DNA of 64,000 nucleotides, taken from NCBI GenBank assembly GCA_037074615.1, contig CM073550.1, positions 15,270,001-15,334,000 on the forward strand, given 5' to 3'. Shown here piece by piece: positions 51,481 to 64,000 of the stretch (positions are counted from its first letter, which is position 1; the number at the start of each line of letters is the position of its first letter). Position numbers and translations under genes: made by a program. The notes beneath the pieces are model-generated. The model saw only the letters and a program-made list of their open reading frames with translations. It did no database searches and was not told where the DNA came from. This DNA is from Leucaena leucocephala. Taxonomy: Eukaryota > Streptophyta > Magnoliopsida > Fabales > Fabaceae.

Positions 51481-51653
51481 CGTCGCATTCGCAGAAAATC
51501 TATTTCTCTGTCTCTAATCTCAGCGCTCTCGGCTATATCCCTCTGGCCTCTATAACCGTCCCTGCCCAAGGCGCGTTTCTGCTTTGAACCCTCTTCATCT
51601 TCAACTCCTGGCTTCGTAATATCGGACTAGCCCTCAAATCTCCTGCACCATCG

Positions 51654-52500
51654 GTTTAGTATTTTTCTATCCTTACTCTTTTTCCCTGTGTTTTCGTTTT
51701 TTCTTTCCACGTTACAAGTTGTTCAAGTAACTTGTGGTTTTCCCTCATGTTTCTGGATCGCTTTTAATCCTGTTCATTTTTTGTTCGTTGCATGATCGTC
51801 TCGCTTGATGATTTCGCTTATTGTGTTCGTTTATTTTCGTGGTTTCTAATGTCTCGAGTCGGAAAGTTCCGGGAGAATAAATTATTAGTATTTTTAGAAT
51901 ATTTTCATTAATCTGCGTGATGTTTTTGTAGTTGTTAGTGATTTAGTTGCAACGTTGGTAGTCTTTTCTTCTTGTCTGGTTTTTAAGAAAATGTTAATTT
52001 TACTGTGCTTTAACGACACTGATTTTCTGTGGGCCACCGAGAACAGAAAAACGACACTGGTTTTACGTTGTAGTGTGTGTATTATGTTTTTATGAACCAT
52101 TATCTGCCATTTCACTCGTATCATAAAGGAAAATTTGCTGTCTGGTGTTCTTGCATTTGAGAAACTGATTCTCTGCGATTCTACTTCTCTTTAAATGTGA
52201 AATTATGTGCAGTTTGCCTAAAACTGAACGTCTTTCGGCACTTCTTACATTTGAAGTTCATATCTTATTAAATTTGAATTTTATACTTTTCAATGTTGTA
52301 ATGGGATCAATTAGAGTGGCTTTTACAGTTAGCTTCCATTCCTTTTTTTAAGTTGTTGTGGTTTTTGACCTTGTCCTTGGATTTGTCCTTCTCATTTTTG
52401 TCCCTTTTTCTAAAAGAAAATTGATATTGTTTTGTTAAAAGGCTAAGAAAAAAATGCAAATTATGAAGCCTATTATATGTTTGTTTCCCTAATTTGACAG
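51654..52500 (+). other. Probable intron in the DCD gene 5' untranslated region
   Basis: A GC-rich leader (about 51470-51653) ends CATCG|GTTTAG, and AATTTGACAG ends at 52500, just before the leader segment that holds the start codon at 52529. The intervening 847 bases are T-rich like plant introns. Donor choice is approximate. Confidence 0.4.
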
Positions 52501-52528
52501 TATATTATAGAGAAGATATTCCGTATCC

Positions 52529-55500
52529 ATGGAGTCTTATGTTAATCACAAAGATGCTGGTGCAAAATATCCGGATTTTGGTGCAATTTTTATGACAAGT
52601 AGTGCAACACTGCAAGAATGTTTCCAAAGAAGGTTGTTTGGCCTCCCACCTAGGTATATGCCGTTTGTAAAACAGGTTAAAGCAGGAATGCTTTTATTTC
52701 TGTTTGAATATGATAAGAGAGAGCTATATGGTGTATATAAGTCATGTTGTGATGGCGCCATGAATATTGTGCCTAGTGCCTTCCGTTCATCAGGGAGGCA
52801 ATTTCCTGCTCAGGTAAAACTTCTACAAAAGGAAATGATTCATTTTGAATTTGAGGGGAAGATTCAATGCTTGATCGATATGTTGATCTCAATTTATTTT
52901 TGATCTTCTGGTACAGGTTGAATTCAGTCCAATTTGGGACTGTAAGCCTCTCAGAGAAAGTACATTTCGGGATGCAATAAGAGAAAATTACTATGCACCA
53001 AAGAAGTTCTGCTTTGGGCTATCGGAAACACAGGTCTGGTCTTTTACATGATTAGATCGTTTTGAAATAAATGTTTTTAATATATGTGTCATTAGTTTTT
53101 TTAAAGTTGTTGTGTAGGTTCGGAGGCTTCTAGATTTGTTCAGCAAGAGAAAGCTTCCTGAGCATTATCCTGTGGGTAAAGTTGGAAGATCTGTTGGTGG
53201 TTGCATGCATGCAGAAATAGTAAAAAATGAGCACGATGCAGTCGCTAGCACCTTACCCTTGACAATGATGCATAATTACCAAAGAGATTCCTCCCATTAC
53301 ACTGGAGAAGTTGATGATGAAGAACATTCTATAGGCACGCAGTTCAGGCCAGCTATCTCAGGTGGTCTATCTGGAAATTTTCCTGGTGTAGTCACAGTTC
53401 ATGATGATAGGTCACGTGAGAGGCTGTTGAGCGAACACAATACAAAACCTGGTCAGAGATATTGTGATGATATTACTAGTTTACATAATTCCAGGGTCGG
53501 TTCCTTATTCTTTTCAAGTAAGCCCATGTTAGATCCTGATTCTCTGGTTCAAAATCAACTCGCTGCAACTTCTGCTATGCCTCACCCAATCCAGGCAATC
53601 TCTGACAATTTTTGCATAGCACAAGGAAATTTAAGTTCCAAAAGCAGCCTTCTATATGATCTTGATGCCCCTGGTTCTAATATTAGGCAGCCATCATCTG
53701 TTAGGATTAGGATCAATGATAGTTCTAAGCCAATGGGAGAAAGTGCTTCCCCATCAAACAATTATAGAAGAACTATCTTGCGTTCTCTGGATGTTCAACC
53801 ATCTTACATTCATGCAGAGCTGAAAGATACAAACCGATCTCAAGATTGGAGTCATGGCCTTAATAACCCTGTTTCCTTTGAAAGTAACTTAGCTAGTGTG
53901 ACCTTGGGTGCAGCTCAGAATTTGGATCAGCTGGCAACTAAACCTTTTGAATATGAAGGTCTTGACTGCTCTCCTTTTAAGTCATCATCAGGTCTACTCC
54001 CTCATTTGGGTATTGGAAATAGTGGCTGGGGTTCTGAGCCATATTCTTCCTTGTGTGACAAGTACAATACACATTTAAGTGATGATTATTGCTCCAAAGC
54101 ATTGCAGGAAAATCTGGGTTATGATGAAATGACATTGCAGAACAATGAAACTTGTTCTGCTATGCCTTGGGAAGATGACGATCATTCTCAAATCCAATAT
54201 GGCGATCTATCATGTCATGAACATGATCCTAATTTTGAATGTTATGCGAAGTCTGGAAGGTCTTATTCTTCTTATAAGAACAAAGACAGTGTATTTTCTA
54301 GGTTATCTTATGTGCATCCTTCTAACAACAAAAAATATGGACGCAATCACAGCCAAGGGGGATATGATGCCTGTTCTTTGAATTCGGTGGATAAAGTAAT
54401 GGACATGGTTCGACAAAGTTGCAACCAACAGGGGATGAAAAGAAAGATTAACCCATGGGTTAATCTCAACAAAGATGAAAGTTTGAGGGATAGAAAAATC
54501 AGAAGCTCAAGATCAACAAAAGTTTCCTCTAGGAAGAGCAAGGATGATACAGGTATGGATAGCATGATTGATGCCGTTGACAGTGATAGAAAAATCAGAA
54601 GCTCAAGGTCAACAAAAGCTTCCTCTGGGAAGAGCTTGGATGATACAGGTATGGATATCATGATTGATGCAGTTGACTGTGAAACTAATCAAATAGATGA
54701 AGGTACATGTTTTGTGGATTTCAAGCGTCGTAGTCAGGTACGGAGAAATAATGAAACTCGGATTAGAGGCTCTGATGAGAGTGTAAGGGTTAGTGTAGGG
54801 AGTGGTGACTTACAAACTGTGCAACAAAAGAGAAGAAAGTTGATCCGTCCAAATTTTAGTAAGAGCACAACTCCTGATGGCAAGAAGGACATCAATCTTG
54901 ATCCTTCTCAAAATTTACAAGTACCATCGTCACTTGGAAATTTGAAGCCCAAGGATGATAGTAAAAGCTGTGAGGCTGTGATTCAAACTGAGGAAAACCT
55001 CAAAATAGATGGTAAAGAGCTGACTTTGAACTGTCAAAAACATTTTAAAGGCAAAAGTGATCATACTAGGGGTGTGAACTCTGAAGGAGGAAACCCAAGA
55101 GAAGGGCTGTCCATACCTAAGATAGGATTAAATGACGAATCAGAATGTCCAGAGCATAGATACTGCCAAAATGCTTCCTCTTCAGCCTTTTGCGAAGCCA
55201 GGAGTTTTAAGTACAAGGAAGGCTTGTGTGTCAAGGATGACATAAAACCTATATTTCCAGACACTGAAATACGACATTCAATTTGTCAAGCACACAAGGA
55301 AGAAAAGGTCGTAGGTCCTAGCGGTTACATTAACATTAGAGGACGACCTTTACAAGATGGCAAGCAGCTCCTTCCTACTGAAGTTCAAGATGTACCTGAA
55401 TCTGAAAAGAACTCTGGTAATGAAGATGCTTCAAATTTGACTTGTGAAAAGAACAACTGTGATATTGAGAAGGGCTCAAATATTGGAGAAGGAACTTTAC

Positions 55501-55874
55501 AAGATGGCAAGCAGGTCCTTCCTACTGAAGTTCAAGATGCACCTAAATCTGAAAAGAACTCCGGAGATGAAGATGTTTCAAATTTGACTTGTGAAAAGAG
55601 CAACCGTGATATTGAGAAGGACCCAAATATCAGAGAAGGAACTTTACAAGATGGCAAGCAGCTCCTTCCTACTGAAGTTCAAGATGTACCTGAATCTGAA
55701 AAGAACTTCGGTAATGGAGATGTTTCAAATTTGACTTGTGAAAAGAGCAACTGTAATATTGAGAAGGGCTCAAATATGAATCATGAATCCCAAGAAGCCA
55801 GTGGACTAGCAGAAAGTTCAGAACTATGCGAAGATAGTTTTAAAAAGAAGAAAGGCGCTTCTTTCCATGACTGA
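52529..55874 (+). CDS. DCD (development and cell death) domain protein, 1,052 residues
   Basis: Three exons, 52529-52813, 52917-53033 and 53118-55874, join in phase. The DCD domain occupies residues about 15-150: GAIFMTSSATLQECFQRRLF, FLFEYDKRELYGVY, FPAQVEFSPIWDCKPL and ENYYAPKKFCFGLSETQ, ending RRLLDLFSKRKL. The remaining 900 residues are hydrophilic, rich in Ser, Asn, Lys and Glu, with no known domain and probably disordered. They include a basic nuclear-type patch (QQKRRKL) and two internal repeat arrays. DCD proteins are plant-specific and are linked to hypersensitive cell death and stress responses; the molecular role of this type is unknown. The nearest Arabidopsis counterpart by family and position is At2g35140. 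Residues outside the DCD domain evolve fast, so length comparison is weak. Confidence 0.93.
54489..54680 (+). repeat. Two 96-bp (32-residue) tandem copies in the DCD gene
   Basis: The units start at 54489 and 54585 and encode DRKIRSSRSTK-(V/A)-SS-(R/G)-KS followed by DDTGMD and MIDAVD. They stay in frame and differ at few positions. Confidence 0.93.
55350..55790 (+). repeat. Three 147-bp (49-residue) tandem copies in the DCD gene tail
   Basis: Units begin at 55350, 55497 and 55644 with LQDGKQ-(L/V)-LPTEVQD. Each continues with a PESEKN-type acidic segment and the SNLTCEKSN-type segment with one Cys. Period is exactly 147 in both steps, so the reading frame is kept. Confidence 0.95.
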
Positions 55875-57613
55875 GAATGTTGATAGACCTCTCTGAGTCT
55901 CTGTTACTTTGGAGAGGCTTCTATTTGGTGGTAGAATGCCGGCCTTCAGTAATAGCATTTAAATTTAGTGGGAATCAGTGTCGATGTGGAGCAGCAGGTA
56001 GGGGAAAGAAACTAACACACAAGAATAATTTCTTTGTTTTGGAAGTTTTCTTCAGTCCAAGAATTTATAGTGCCTAACGGAGGCCAAGTCTGCGAACACG
56101 ATCTACTTTTGGAAAGGGTGAAAAATGGCCAATTAGTTTAGGTTGGGTTGTTTTTATTTTTTATTTGGGGGGTTGATGTAAATGGTCGCTGTCAAAGTCA
56201 CTTGGAAATGGGATTCGCATTGCATGTGAATATTTTGTCTAGAACATTGCACGGGAGTTTAGTTCATGGTGAGGGGTTTTGTTATGATTGTATATTCAGT
56301 GAGTTAACTCGGCTTGTTGATCAGAATCTACACTGTAATTTTGCCTCGTTTGGCTCTAGTCCTAGTGTTCCGTGAAGAATGCCATGAAAAATTATAAAGT
56401 AGTGACTCCTCTGGTATTAGTATTTTTATTTTATTTTGTTTGGGCATCTTGAACACTACTGTAGATATATTTCAGTACTCTGATTAAAACTTTTCTTGGT
56501 AAATATTCATCACAGCAGGTTTATTGAAATTCACGACCTAAGAATGACAGTTTGCAAACCTTAATTTATCCCAGGCTTTCTCCAGCTGTGGCCTATATTC
56601 GCCACGGGATTGGAAATTATTAATTAGTGCAATTTCAATAGATACAATTGTCGACCAACCTAGAAGGGTTTAATATTAATTTATAGCCAACGATTTGGCA
56701 AGAACACATTTTGTGAACAAGCCTAGAAGAATTTACTTCATTGGTGGTGAAGATGCCTTTGGAAATTTGGGGAAAACGCATTGTTTATCACGAGGCATAG
56801 TCAAAGCAGGTGCTATGCCATTTTAAGTTGGAACCAGAATCACATTTCTATTTTCTCCTATTATTATTTATTAATAATTTTGAGCTAGGCTTGGACTGAC
56901 ATTGAAAAGTATTATAGATTATCAGTAATTCACAAAAATAATATCAATAAACATAAAGATTAAACTTATATATAATGATCTACTCCTTTTCGTAAATAAT
57001 ACAAGTCATTTTTTAAATTTTTTTAATATAAATCCAGTTTAATAATACTTTAAAAAATCAGTTTTTTATTTTGTCCTTATGTACAATTAAATATTATAAA
57101 TAATTAATGTAGCTTTTGACTTTTTAATAAGAATGATTTTAGAAAGTAATATACTTTTTTTTACATTTTTAAGAGTCAACTTTTATATGTATAGGTAGGT
57201 AAAATGGGCTATATGACGAACCGAAAAGGTATAGATTTATTATCAAAATTTTCAATTAAAACAAAATTAGCATATTTTTTAAATAATTAAATGGAATTTT
57301 AGACAAACAAATGGAGCATAGTGTAATTTACTATAAATTTTATATTGATATTATTATTTATAAATATAATAATGTAATAAATAATAATTATGTTTTTGTC
57401 AGCTTTATAATACGGGAAAAGACGTCGGGTACTTTTACTGGAAAGACGCCGATTGTCTCGGCGGCAGCGAAATGAGCTGGCACAACAGCATTAACGGCCG
57501 CGCCTGCAAGAGTCTCCTACCTCCTCCTCCTTCACCTTCAAGACTTCACGGTCAAATTTACTCAACTCTTCTATATGCACTGACCTCACCCTCCGTTAAG
57601 TCACACTCCAACA
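55875..57613. other. DCD 3' region and GT32 promoter
   Basis: The DCD 3' untranslated region probably runs to about 56500. From 56840 to 57400 the DNA is AT-rich. GC content rises at 57410, where the leader of the next gene begins. Overlapping frames at 55877-56375 and 57472-57735 have no homology. Confidence 0.5.
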
Positions 57614-60600
57614 ATGCTCAGATTCCTCCGATCCCGACGACGCTTCTCTTATGGATCCTCTTATGGATCCTACCTCTGTTTCGCCATGTCTTTACTTCTT
57701 TTGCTTCTTCTCTTCGTTCCCCTCCTTTACTCTAGCCTCTCTCGCTCTCTCCCTCGCCCCCACATCCTTCACACTCCCTATCATGAAGACGAAGACGACT
57801 TTGTGAACAGAAAAATCGAGGATGTAATCAACGAGATTGATATTATTGATGAGGATCTACATCAACAACAAAAAGAACCATCGGATTTGGGAGACGAGGA
57901 TAAAGGGTCTGATAAGCGGATCAAGGATTCAGGTTATTTCTTTGATCACGTAAGTGGGTGTATAAGGAGGCGTTTTAATAAGCGCTCGATTGAGGAATGG
58001 GATGATAATGGTACTGGATTTCTTGCGGGATCTTGGATGGAGGAGGATCGGAGTAAGACTGCGTTTGCTTCCGACGATACGCCGGTGGACGAGGAAGTGA
58101 GGAGGAAAGCAGCACAGGTTACGGGAATTGAGGATGCACTGTTGTTGAAATTGGGAAGGAGAGTCTCGCCCTTGAGAGAAGGATGGGGTGATTGGTTCGA
58201 GAAAAAGGGCCAGCTTTTGAGGAAGAATAAGATGTTCAAGTCAAATTGGGCTGTTCTGGACCCGATGAGCAATATGATGCTGCAAGATCCTGATCAATTC
58301 AGCTTTTCCAGGTTGACAGAGGGTGACCGACTTTTACTGAATTGGTGGATGAATGAGTTTGATAGAACCCCATTTCCCAGTCAGAAGACTTCGGACAGAT
58401 CCAAGGAGACACGTGATTCATTCTTGCAAGAAAATGATGATAAGGTTGTAAACTATAATGCTAGTGCTTGCAAATGCAAGACTAGGAGTAATAGAGAGTC
58501 AACAAGTGAGACTAAAGGAACAGAGCGTAGAACTTTAAACGACAACGAGAGAAATGGAGCAGATAATTTAGTTTCTTTCAAGACTGATGGAGAGTCAAGA
58601 AATGATGTTAAAGAAGCAGAACGATGGAATTTAAATGAAAATGTAGGCGATGGTTCTACTGAAGAAGACATGAATTATGATACCCAGAAGCATATGGGCA
58701 GTAAGGAACAAGCCAGTGATACAAGACAAGACAATAGTGCAGATCATGTTGGCAAACTGAATTTGTCAAGTGGCTCTAAGGATGTTGCCTCTGAGATTCA
58801 GAGGAGGCCCGAGTTTCTCGATCATATATATGCAGATGGTAAGAGGTGGGGATATTATCCTGGCTTGCCTCCGCATTTACCATTTTCAGAATTTATGGAT
58901 TCCTTTTTCAGGATGGGAAAATGTGATATGAGGGTGTTTATGGTGTGGAATTCACCCCCTTGGATGTATGGTGTTCGGCTTCAACGTGGGCTTGAGAGTC
59001 TACTCTACCACCATCGAGACGCCTGTGTTGTGGTGTTCTCAGAGACAATTGAGCTTGACTTCTTCGAAGATAATTTTTTAAATGATGGGTACTTATCATC
59101 CTCACCCTGCCTCCTTTTACCTTTGGACCAATTTTTCTATTGTTTAAATTATGTATTCTCAGCTAAAGCATTATCTTTTGTAGCTATAAAGTTGCTGTTG
59201 CTATGCCAGATCTTGCTGAACTACTGAAGGATACCCCAACCGACATTTTTACTTCCATCTGGCTTGAATGGAGAAAGATAAATTTCTATCCTACTCATTA
59301 CAGTGAGCTTATCCGTCTTGCAGCTCTGTACAAGTAAGTTTGCTTCTGCTGGTTATATGTTCATTTTCTTCTAACAGTTTGCGCCCTTAAACATTTACAA
59401 TTTTTGCCACAATGAATGCTCAACATATTTGCTTGCGATAGGGAGTCTAAAATTCCACACTATAAGTGTTCTGAAACTATTTCATTGTTTCCAAAGCATA
59501 CGTAGTCTCCTTATGACTTTTCCTCTACTCCATGAACCAAGATATGGATATTAAACTATAAACCATCTAAGTGATATGGCTGTTCATTCAATGAAACGAT
59601 GTACCAGAACATCTGATACAGGTCTTGTTTTACTTTGAAACTTCTACTGATCTGCTGAACATGATTTTGTTCTAATGAAGAAATAGACACCCAACGAAAG
59701 AGATCTTCTTGCTGCCTGTATATTCTAATCAGTGATAAAAAAAAACTACCATTTATTGGGTATCTGGAATGCTGCCACAAGACTTTCCAGTTAAAGTTGG
59801 TGATAAGTTCTCAGTAGTGAAGTGATTTAGTCAATATTGCTGATAGTGTATGCCTCATCTATGCTGTGTATTAATTGGATTAAGCTGATAGGCACCCAAA
59901 CGATATATGTTTAATTATTGTGAAAATTATATTAGTCTATAATAGCAATGTCATTGGATTTTGTTTTCTCAGGTACGGTGGGATCTATCTAGACTCAGAT
60001 GTCATAGTTTTAAAACCAATCTCTTCCCTTGATAATTCTGTTGGTATGGAGGATCACACTTCTGGAAGTGCTTTGAATGGTGCTGTGATGACATTTAGAA
60101 GGCACAGGTATTGATAGCTTGACGTCCTAATTATATCCTGTCATGGAGTAGTTACATTATATTACCATTTTGTGGAAAGTAGTTGTTAACAGGCATGAAA
60201 TTTCTTCACCATCTCCAGAGTTAGACAAAGTTAGGTAGGTAGTTGCATTTTATACAAAGATCAGGTTGCTGAAGCTGGGAAATATTTGTGCTTCGTACAT
60301 GAGCCAAAATTCGAGGTTGACATGAAATTCAAATCCTTAATATTTGAAACTCTGATTACTAAGATAATGAAAGAGAAGGAACTTGCACAGACTCATATGC
60401 CTTTGATGGTTGATTTGAATGATAGAAGATGAATGCAATTGATGAGCGTTTTGATTCTTGGGCATTTATCTTGGTTTCTTTTTTCAATGCAGTCTCTTCA
60501 TAAAGGAGTGCTTGAGAGAGTTCTACTTAACGTATGAGGATACCAGTTTGAGATGGAATGGTGCTGATCTTTTGACAAGGGTCGCAAGAAATTTTTTGAA

Positions 60601-61022
60601 AGGCGGGAATAAATATATTAAGCAGATGGAGTTGAAAGAGGAGCCTTCGTATATCTTCTTCCCAATCAGTTCTCAGCACATCACAAGGTAATAACATGAC
60701 ATCCTGCTTCAATTCAGAAGTGCATTAATGGCATAGGAATGATTAGGAGATATTTGTTTACACATTCTTCAGTGTTGGCACCAACCCTTTGCAGATTGTA
60801 ATGATATTATCTTAATTTAACTGATCTGTAAACAGATACTTTATGGCACCGGCATCGGAGACAGAAAAAGCTCAGCAAGATGATCTGTTCAGAAAAATTT
60901 TGCAAGAGTCATTGACATTTCATTTCTGGAACAGCTTGACATCAGCTCTGGTCCCAGAACCAGAAAGCCTGGCGAGTAGGCTTATCAACTATTACTGTAT
61001 CCGATGCTTGGAATTGCTATAA
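57614..61022 (+). CDS. Golgi glycosyltransferase of the alpha-1,4-GalT/GlcNAcT type (GT32, At4g19900-like)
   Basis: Five exons, 57614-59088, 59184-59333, 59973-60107, 60493-60687 and 60836-61022, join in phase to 713 residues. A basic N-terminus precedes a hydrophobic anchor at about residues 20-42 (FAMSLLLLLLLFVPLLYSSL), giving a type II topology. Residues to about 390 form an acidic, variable stem. The catalytic region begins at MRVFMVWNSPPWMYG and holds the sugar-nucleotide DxD motif in GGIYLDSDVIVLKP, with LNGAVMTFRRHS and SLRWNGADLLTRVARNF after it. The C-terminal part has FHFWNSLTSALVPEPESL. The fold family transfers galactose or N-acetylglucosamine in other kingdoms; the substrate of the plant clade is not known to me. 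No lesion is visible. Confidence 0.93.
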
Positions 61023-64000
61023 ATTTCACCAAGTCATGGTAGTTCATGCATGATCAGATGGGAAATCTCCAAATTTTTCACTAACAAGCAAGAATTACAA
61101 TCCTTGTAGCCATATTACAGGTCTTAGTCGTGTAGTTAAGAAAGAAACCGGGGCTGGTCCTCGTTCATACACATACTCATACAGTTTTGTTGTAATGAAA
61201 CAAAGTGGGACTCTCGAACCGAGAAAGCTAGAATTCACAATTTTTGTAGAGCATGCATCTTTAGCATGCATCAAAGATGCATGGTTGGTTTATGACTTTT
61301 ACCTGTATAGTGGAACTGAGACATGTATTGCATATAACTGTAAATATTAATACTCAGCAGCCTGAAGTATGCAAGATTTTGATTGCCATTTATTGAGACT
61401 TTGGAACTCTTTCCCTCTATCTCCCTCTGTGAGATTATCAATCAGTGCATGTTGCTTTCTGAAAATAAATATATACTATAAAATGAATCTCCTATTAAAG
61501 ACTAGATATAGTATTACATTTTGATCAAACGTAATAAATAAAATAAAAAAAAAGAAATAAATTTGTTCATTATTTTTTTTAAGTATAAATATTCTCCTAT
61601 TGAAGATAATTATATTCGATATATTGTCAGATACAATCAAATTTTATTATACAAAAAAAAATTTAGATAAGTTCAATATCAGCCCCCACTAAAACTAGGA
61701 CACAGTTATAAGGTTCAAATAGCGCTTACAGTAGATTTACGAGATCGTTTATTAAAAGAGTCATCACGATAGCACAAGAATCAAACTCTTATCCTTATAG
61801 GATATAAGCTCATTTATTATTATTTATGTTAACTCTTATTAGCACGATCAACTCGATTAAGTAATACTTATTTTTTAACTTGTGACAGTGGACTATCACA
61901 GTGTAACGAAGTGGGCTTAGTTTTAAAAGCCCAGGCCCAATGAGATGCCGTTATTAAATCTGAACAGGTCATTGTTTCAATTAAAAAGATGTCGATGGAA
62001 AGTGAATTGAGAATTGAGACACATAATAATAAAGAATGAGTGGATATGGATTTAGTTTTTATTGTCATTAAAAGGGTTCTTTTAATTTTATAAGTCTTTC
62101 ATAGATATTTTTTGAATTCCATAATTATACCCTAACTTTTATAGAAGATTGATGTCAAAATTGTTTAAATTTTTTTGTATAAAAAAATATTGATAGACAC
62201 ATCGTCTGTAGGTTCAGCTGGTGAAGGGATAGACATATGATTATTTAGAGCATGTTCGATCCCTTAAAAGTACTATTTTATTATAGTTCTAATCGTGACA
62301 TTTATCGAAGTATCCTAACTTTAGGGTTCCTAAGTCTATACCTGAGGGTAATTGACAACTCATGTTGCTTAATATTAGTATTGTCTAAAAAGAATGAAGA
62401 TTTCGTCTTATCTTTAGATTTTGAGTGAGCTCAATTTCTTTAAAAAGATTTTTATAAAAAAAAAAAAAGATGGCTTGATGCATATAATAATAAATATAAA
62501 AAAACTAAAATAAAATTATTGTAACATCTTCCATTTTCTCATGACCAACCATATGCAGGTCGAAAGCATTGGAAAATTGATTTTTTTTTTGTTATTCTTT
62601 TTTATAATTAGCACTGCTTTATATTTTCTCAAGGAATATATATAAAGTGGTAGTGTAGTACTCCTAAATCATGACAAACGAGAAAACAGTTAGCAACATA
62701 GAATAATGCGGAATTATGGCCTGAGGTACACGTGTATTGAATGAAAGGTGGGAAATGGAATAACAAAAACATAATTTTAGAAAACAATAAATATACAGAA
62801 AATTAATATGTAAATTTCTAGTTCCACCAAAATTTTAATCAAATACTTATAGTTTGTTTTTCTTTTTATCATGTCATTATAATTTTATTTTATTTTTAAT
62901 CAAGTCCTCATAATTTTACCAATTTTTTAATCATGTCCCCGTACAAAATAATGAAATGAAGTTAAATGCAAAATATAATGCCAAAAACCTGCACGATCTA
63001 GACAATAAATTGCAGGAATGTAAAGGACATGAGCTAAAAGAATGTCAGAACAGTGGTAACCAGCACAGTCTAAATAAAGAACAAGAAGTAAATGTTCGGA
63101 ATATAAAAATACAAGAATATAAAAAATAATAAGAAAGTAATATGGTTCATAAAAAATTGATTGAAGGAACAAAATACGAAGAGTCAGAAAAGAAAGAGGC
63201 TTATAAGGAGACTCTCTCTAAATCTTACTTACAAAATTTGTACTTAAAAAGGACATGGCATGGGTTTAAAATTATTGGAATCTAATTAAAAATTAGATAA
63301 AATTATAAAGATATAATAAAGAAATTATAAAAACTTCACTAAAATTAGGTGATATTGTAGTGACTTGTGAATTTTTTTTTTATAATTTAAAAATCCTTAT
63401 TTTACATTAATCTTCTCGCAATTATTGTCTATAAATAAATAATTTCCGTTGATTGTATGTATAATCCCTTCAAGTGTGGGACATTTGGCAAGTAGGAGCG
63501 AATTAGGGAGGGAAATACGTGTGGCCATACAGGGGTGAGCGTGCTCTATAGATAACAGCAGCCATTTAAGACTAACCAGTGGTGGGCCCCACCACCATCC
63601 CAATAATTGCCTTTCTTGACAAAAACAGCTTTTCATTCCCCATTTTTTAAATTAAATAATTAAAAAAAATGATAATCTTGTCTGAAGATGGCTCTCTAGG
63701 GCTGGGAGGATCTTTTATCTCGTCCTTCTTTGTCTCAAATAATTTCATGATGCCTAACACAACCCACTCTTGAGAAGCTTCCCTTCAGCATTTAAATGTA
63801 AGAATTGAGAATTAAATAACTTATTCACATGAGTTAAGTTATTTGTAACATCATTTAGGTTAAGTATTTTTCTTCTAAGAAATACAAACTTTGAGTGAGT
63901 TATATCCACGTTCATTAAAATTTAGATGTGTTTACAGATCTAAAATGTTTTCTTTTTTTCACTAAACACATGTATTATTTTTTTTATTAAAAATAATTTT
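61023..64000. other. AT-rich spacer to the end of the window
   Basis: The first 350 bases are probably the GT32 3' untranslated region. Beyond that I see no supported gene. A SINE-like segment lies at 62200-62270. A TTGATTC-type phrase on the minus strand near 61780 could be another decayed element. The segment 63460-63800 is less AT-rich and may be the flank of a gene outside the window. Confidence 0.45.
62200..62270 (+). mobile_element. Possible tRNA-derived SINE head
   Basis: TAGGTTCAGCTGGTGAAG (from 62209) resembles a Pol III A box and TGTTCGATCCC (62253-62263) a B box, about 40 bases apart, as in tRNA-derived SINEs. It does not fold as a full tRNA. I could not define the 3' tail or target duplication. 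Confidence 0.3.

Overview
This is a plant nuclear window, most likely from a eudicot. Genes are split by GT-AG introns, exons are GC-richer than the AT-rich introns and spacers, and every recognisable protein belongs to a plant family. The species cannot be fixed from the sequence. I rebuilt exon chains by hand: splice signals and reading phase agree through all eight intact multi-exon or housekeeping loci, and for NAP1 this covers 23 consecutive coding exons.

Layout, left to right: a 47-codon small ORF (36-179, +); a decayed ankyrin/PGG gene (2230-4570, -); an ARAD1-like GT47 glycosyltransferase (7266-9954, +); a HINT-type HIT protein (10649-13171, -), divergent from a sulfiredoxin locus that has lost its catalytic exon (13405-15226, +); RNA polymerase II subunit NRPB3 (16421-18812, +); the SCAR/WAVE-complex subunit NAP1 (20335-31653, -) with a triplicated leader segment; a chaperonin CPNA2 locus with its centre deleted (37283-39556, -); mitochondrial glycine-cleavage H protein (41428-44035, -); a PfkB/pseudouridine-kinase-like gene with a frameshift (47002-49702, +); a DCD-domain protein with an internally repeated tail (52529-55874, +); and a GT32-type glycosyltransferase (57614-61022, +). 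The rest is AT-rich spacer with small repeats.

These genes do not form a pathway; they are mostly housekeeping genes that sit together. From what is known of Arabidopsis gene order, ARAD1, NAP1, an H-protein gene and a DCD gene lie in the At2g35100-At2g35140 block, and HINT2 and SRX are neighbours at At1g31160/At1g31170. The window therefore looks like an ancestral block interleaved with another one. Four of its loci are broken (ankyrin/PGG, SRX, CPNA2, PfkB), as expected if this is one copy of a duplicated region losing redundant genes.

The most interesting observations are: (1) the CPNA2 remnant keeps an open, phase-compatible reading frame of about 277 codons that corresponds essentially to the equatorial domain alone, and the intron at its deletion scar holds a LINE insertion; (2) the sulfiredoxin locus keeps its shared promoter and outer exons but has a damaged catalytic exon; (3) the NAP1 leader carries three near-identical 104-105 bp copies, each with an apparent splice-donor sequence; (4) two 5'-truncated RTE-type LINE ends with readable target-site duplications lie inside introns of broken genes. 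I found no prokaryotic-type system, CRISPR array, virus or recognisable tRNA/rRNA gene.
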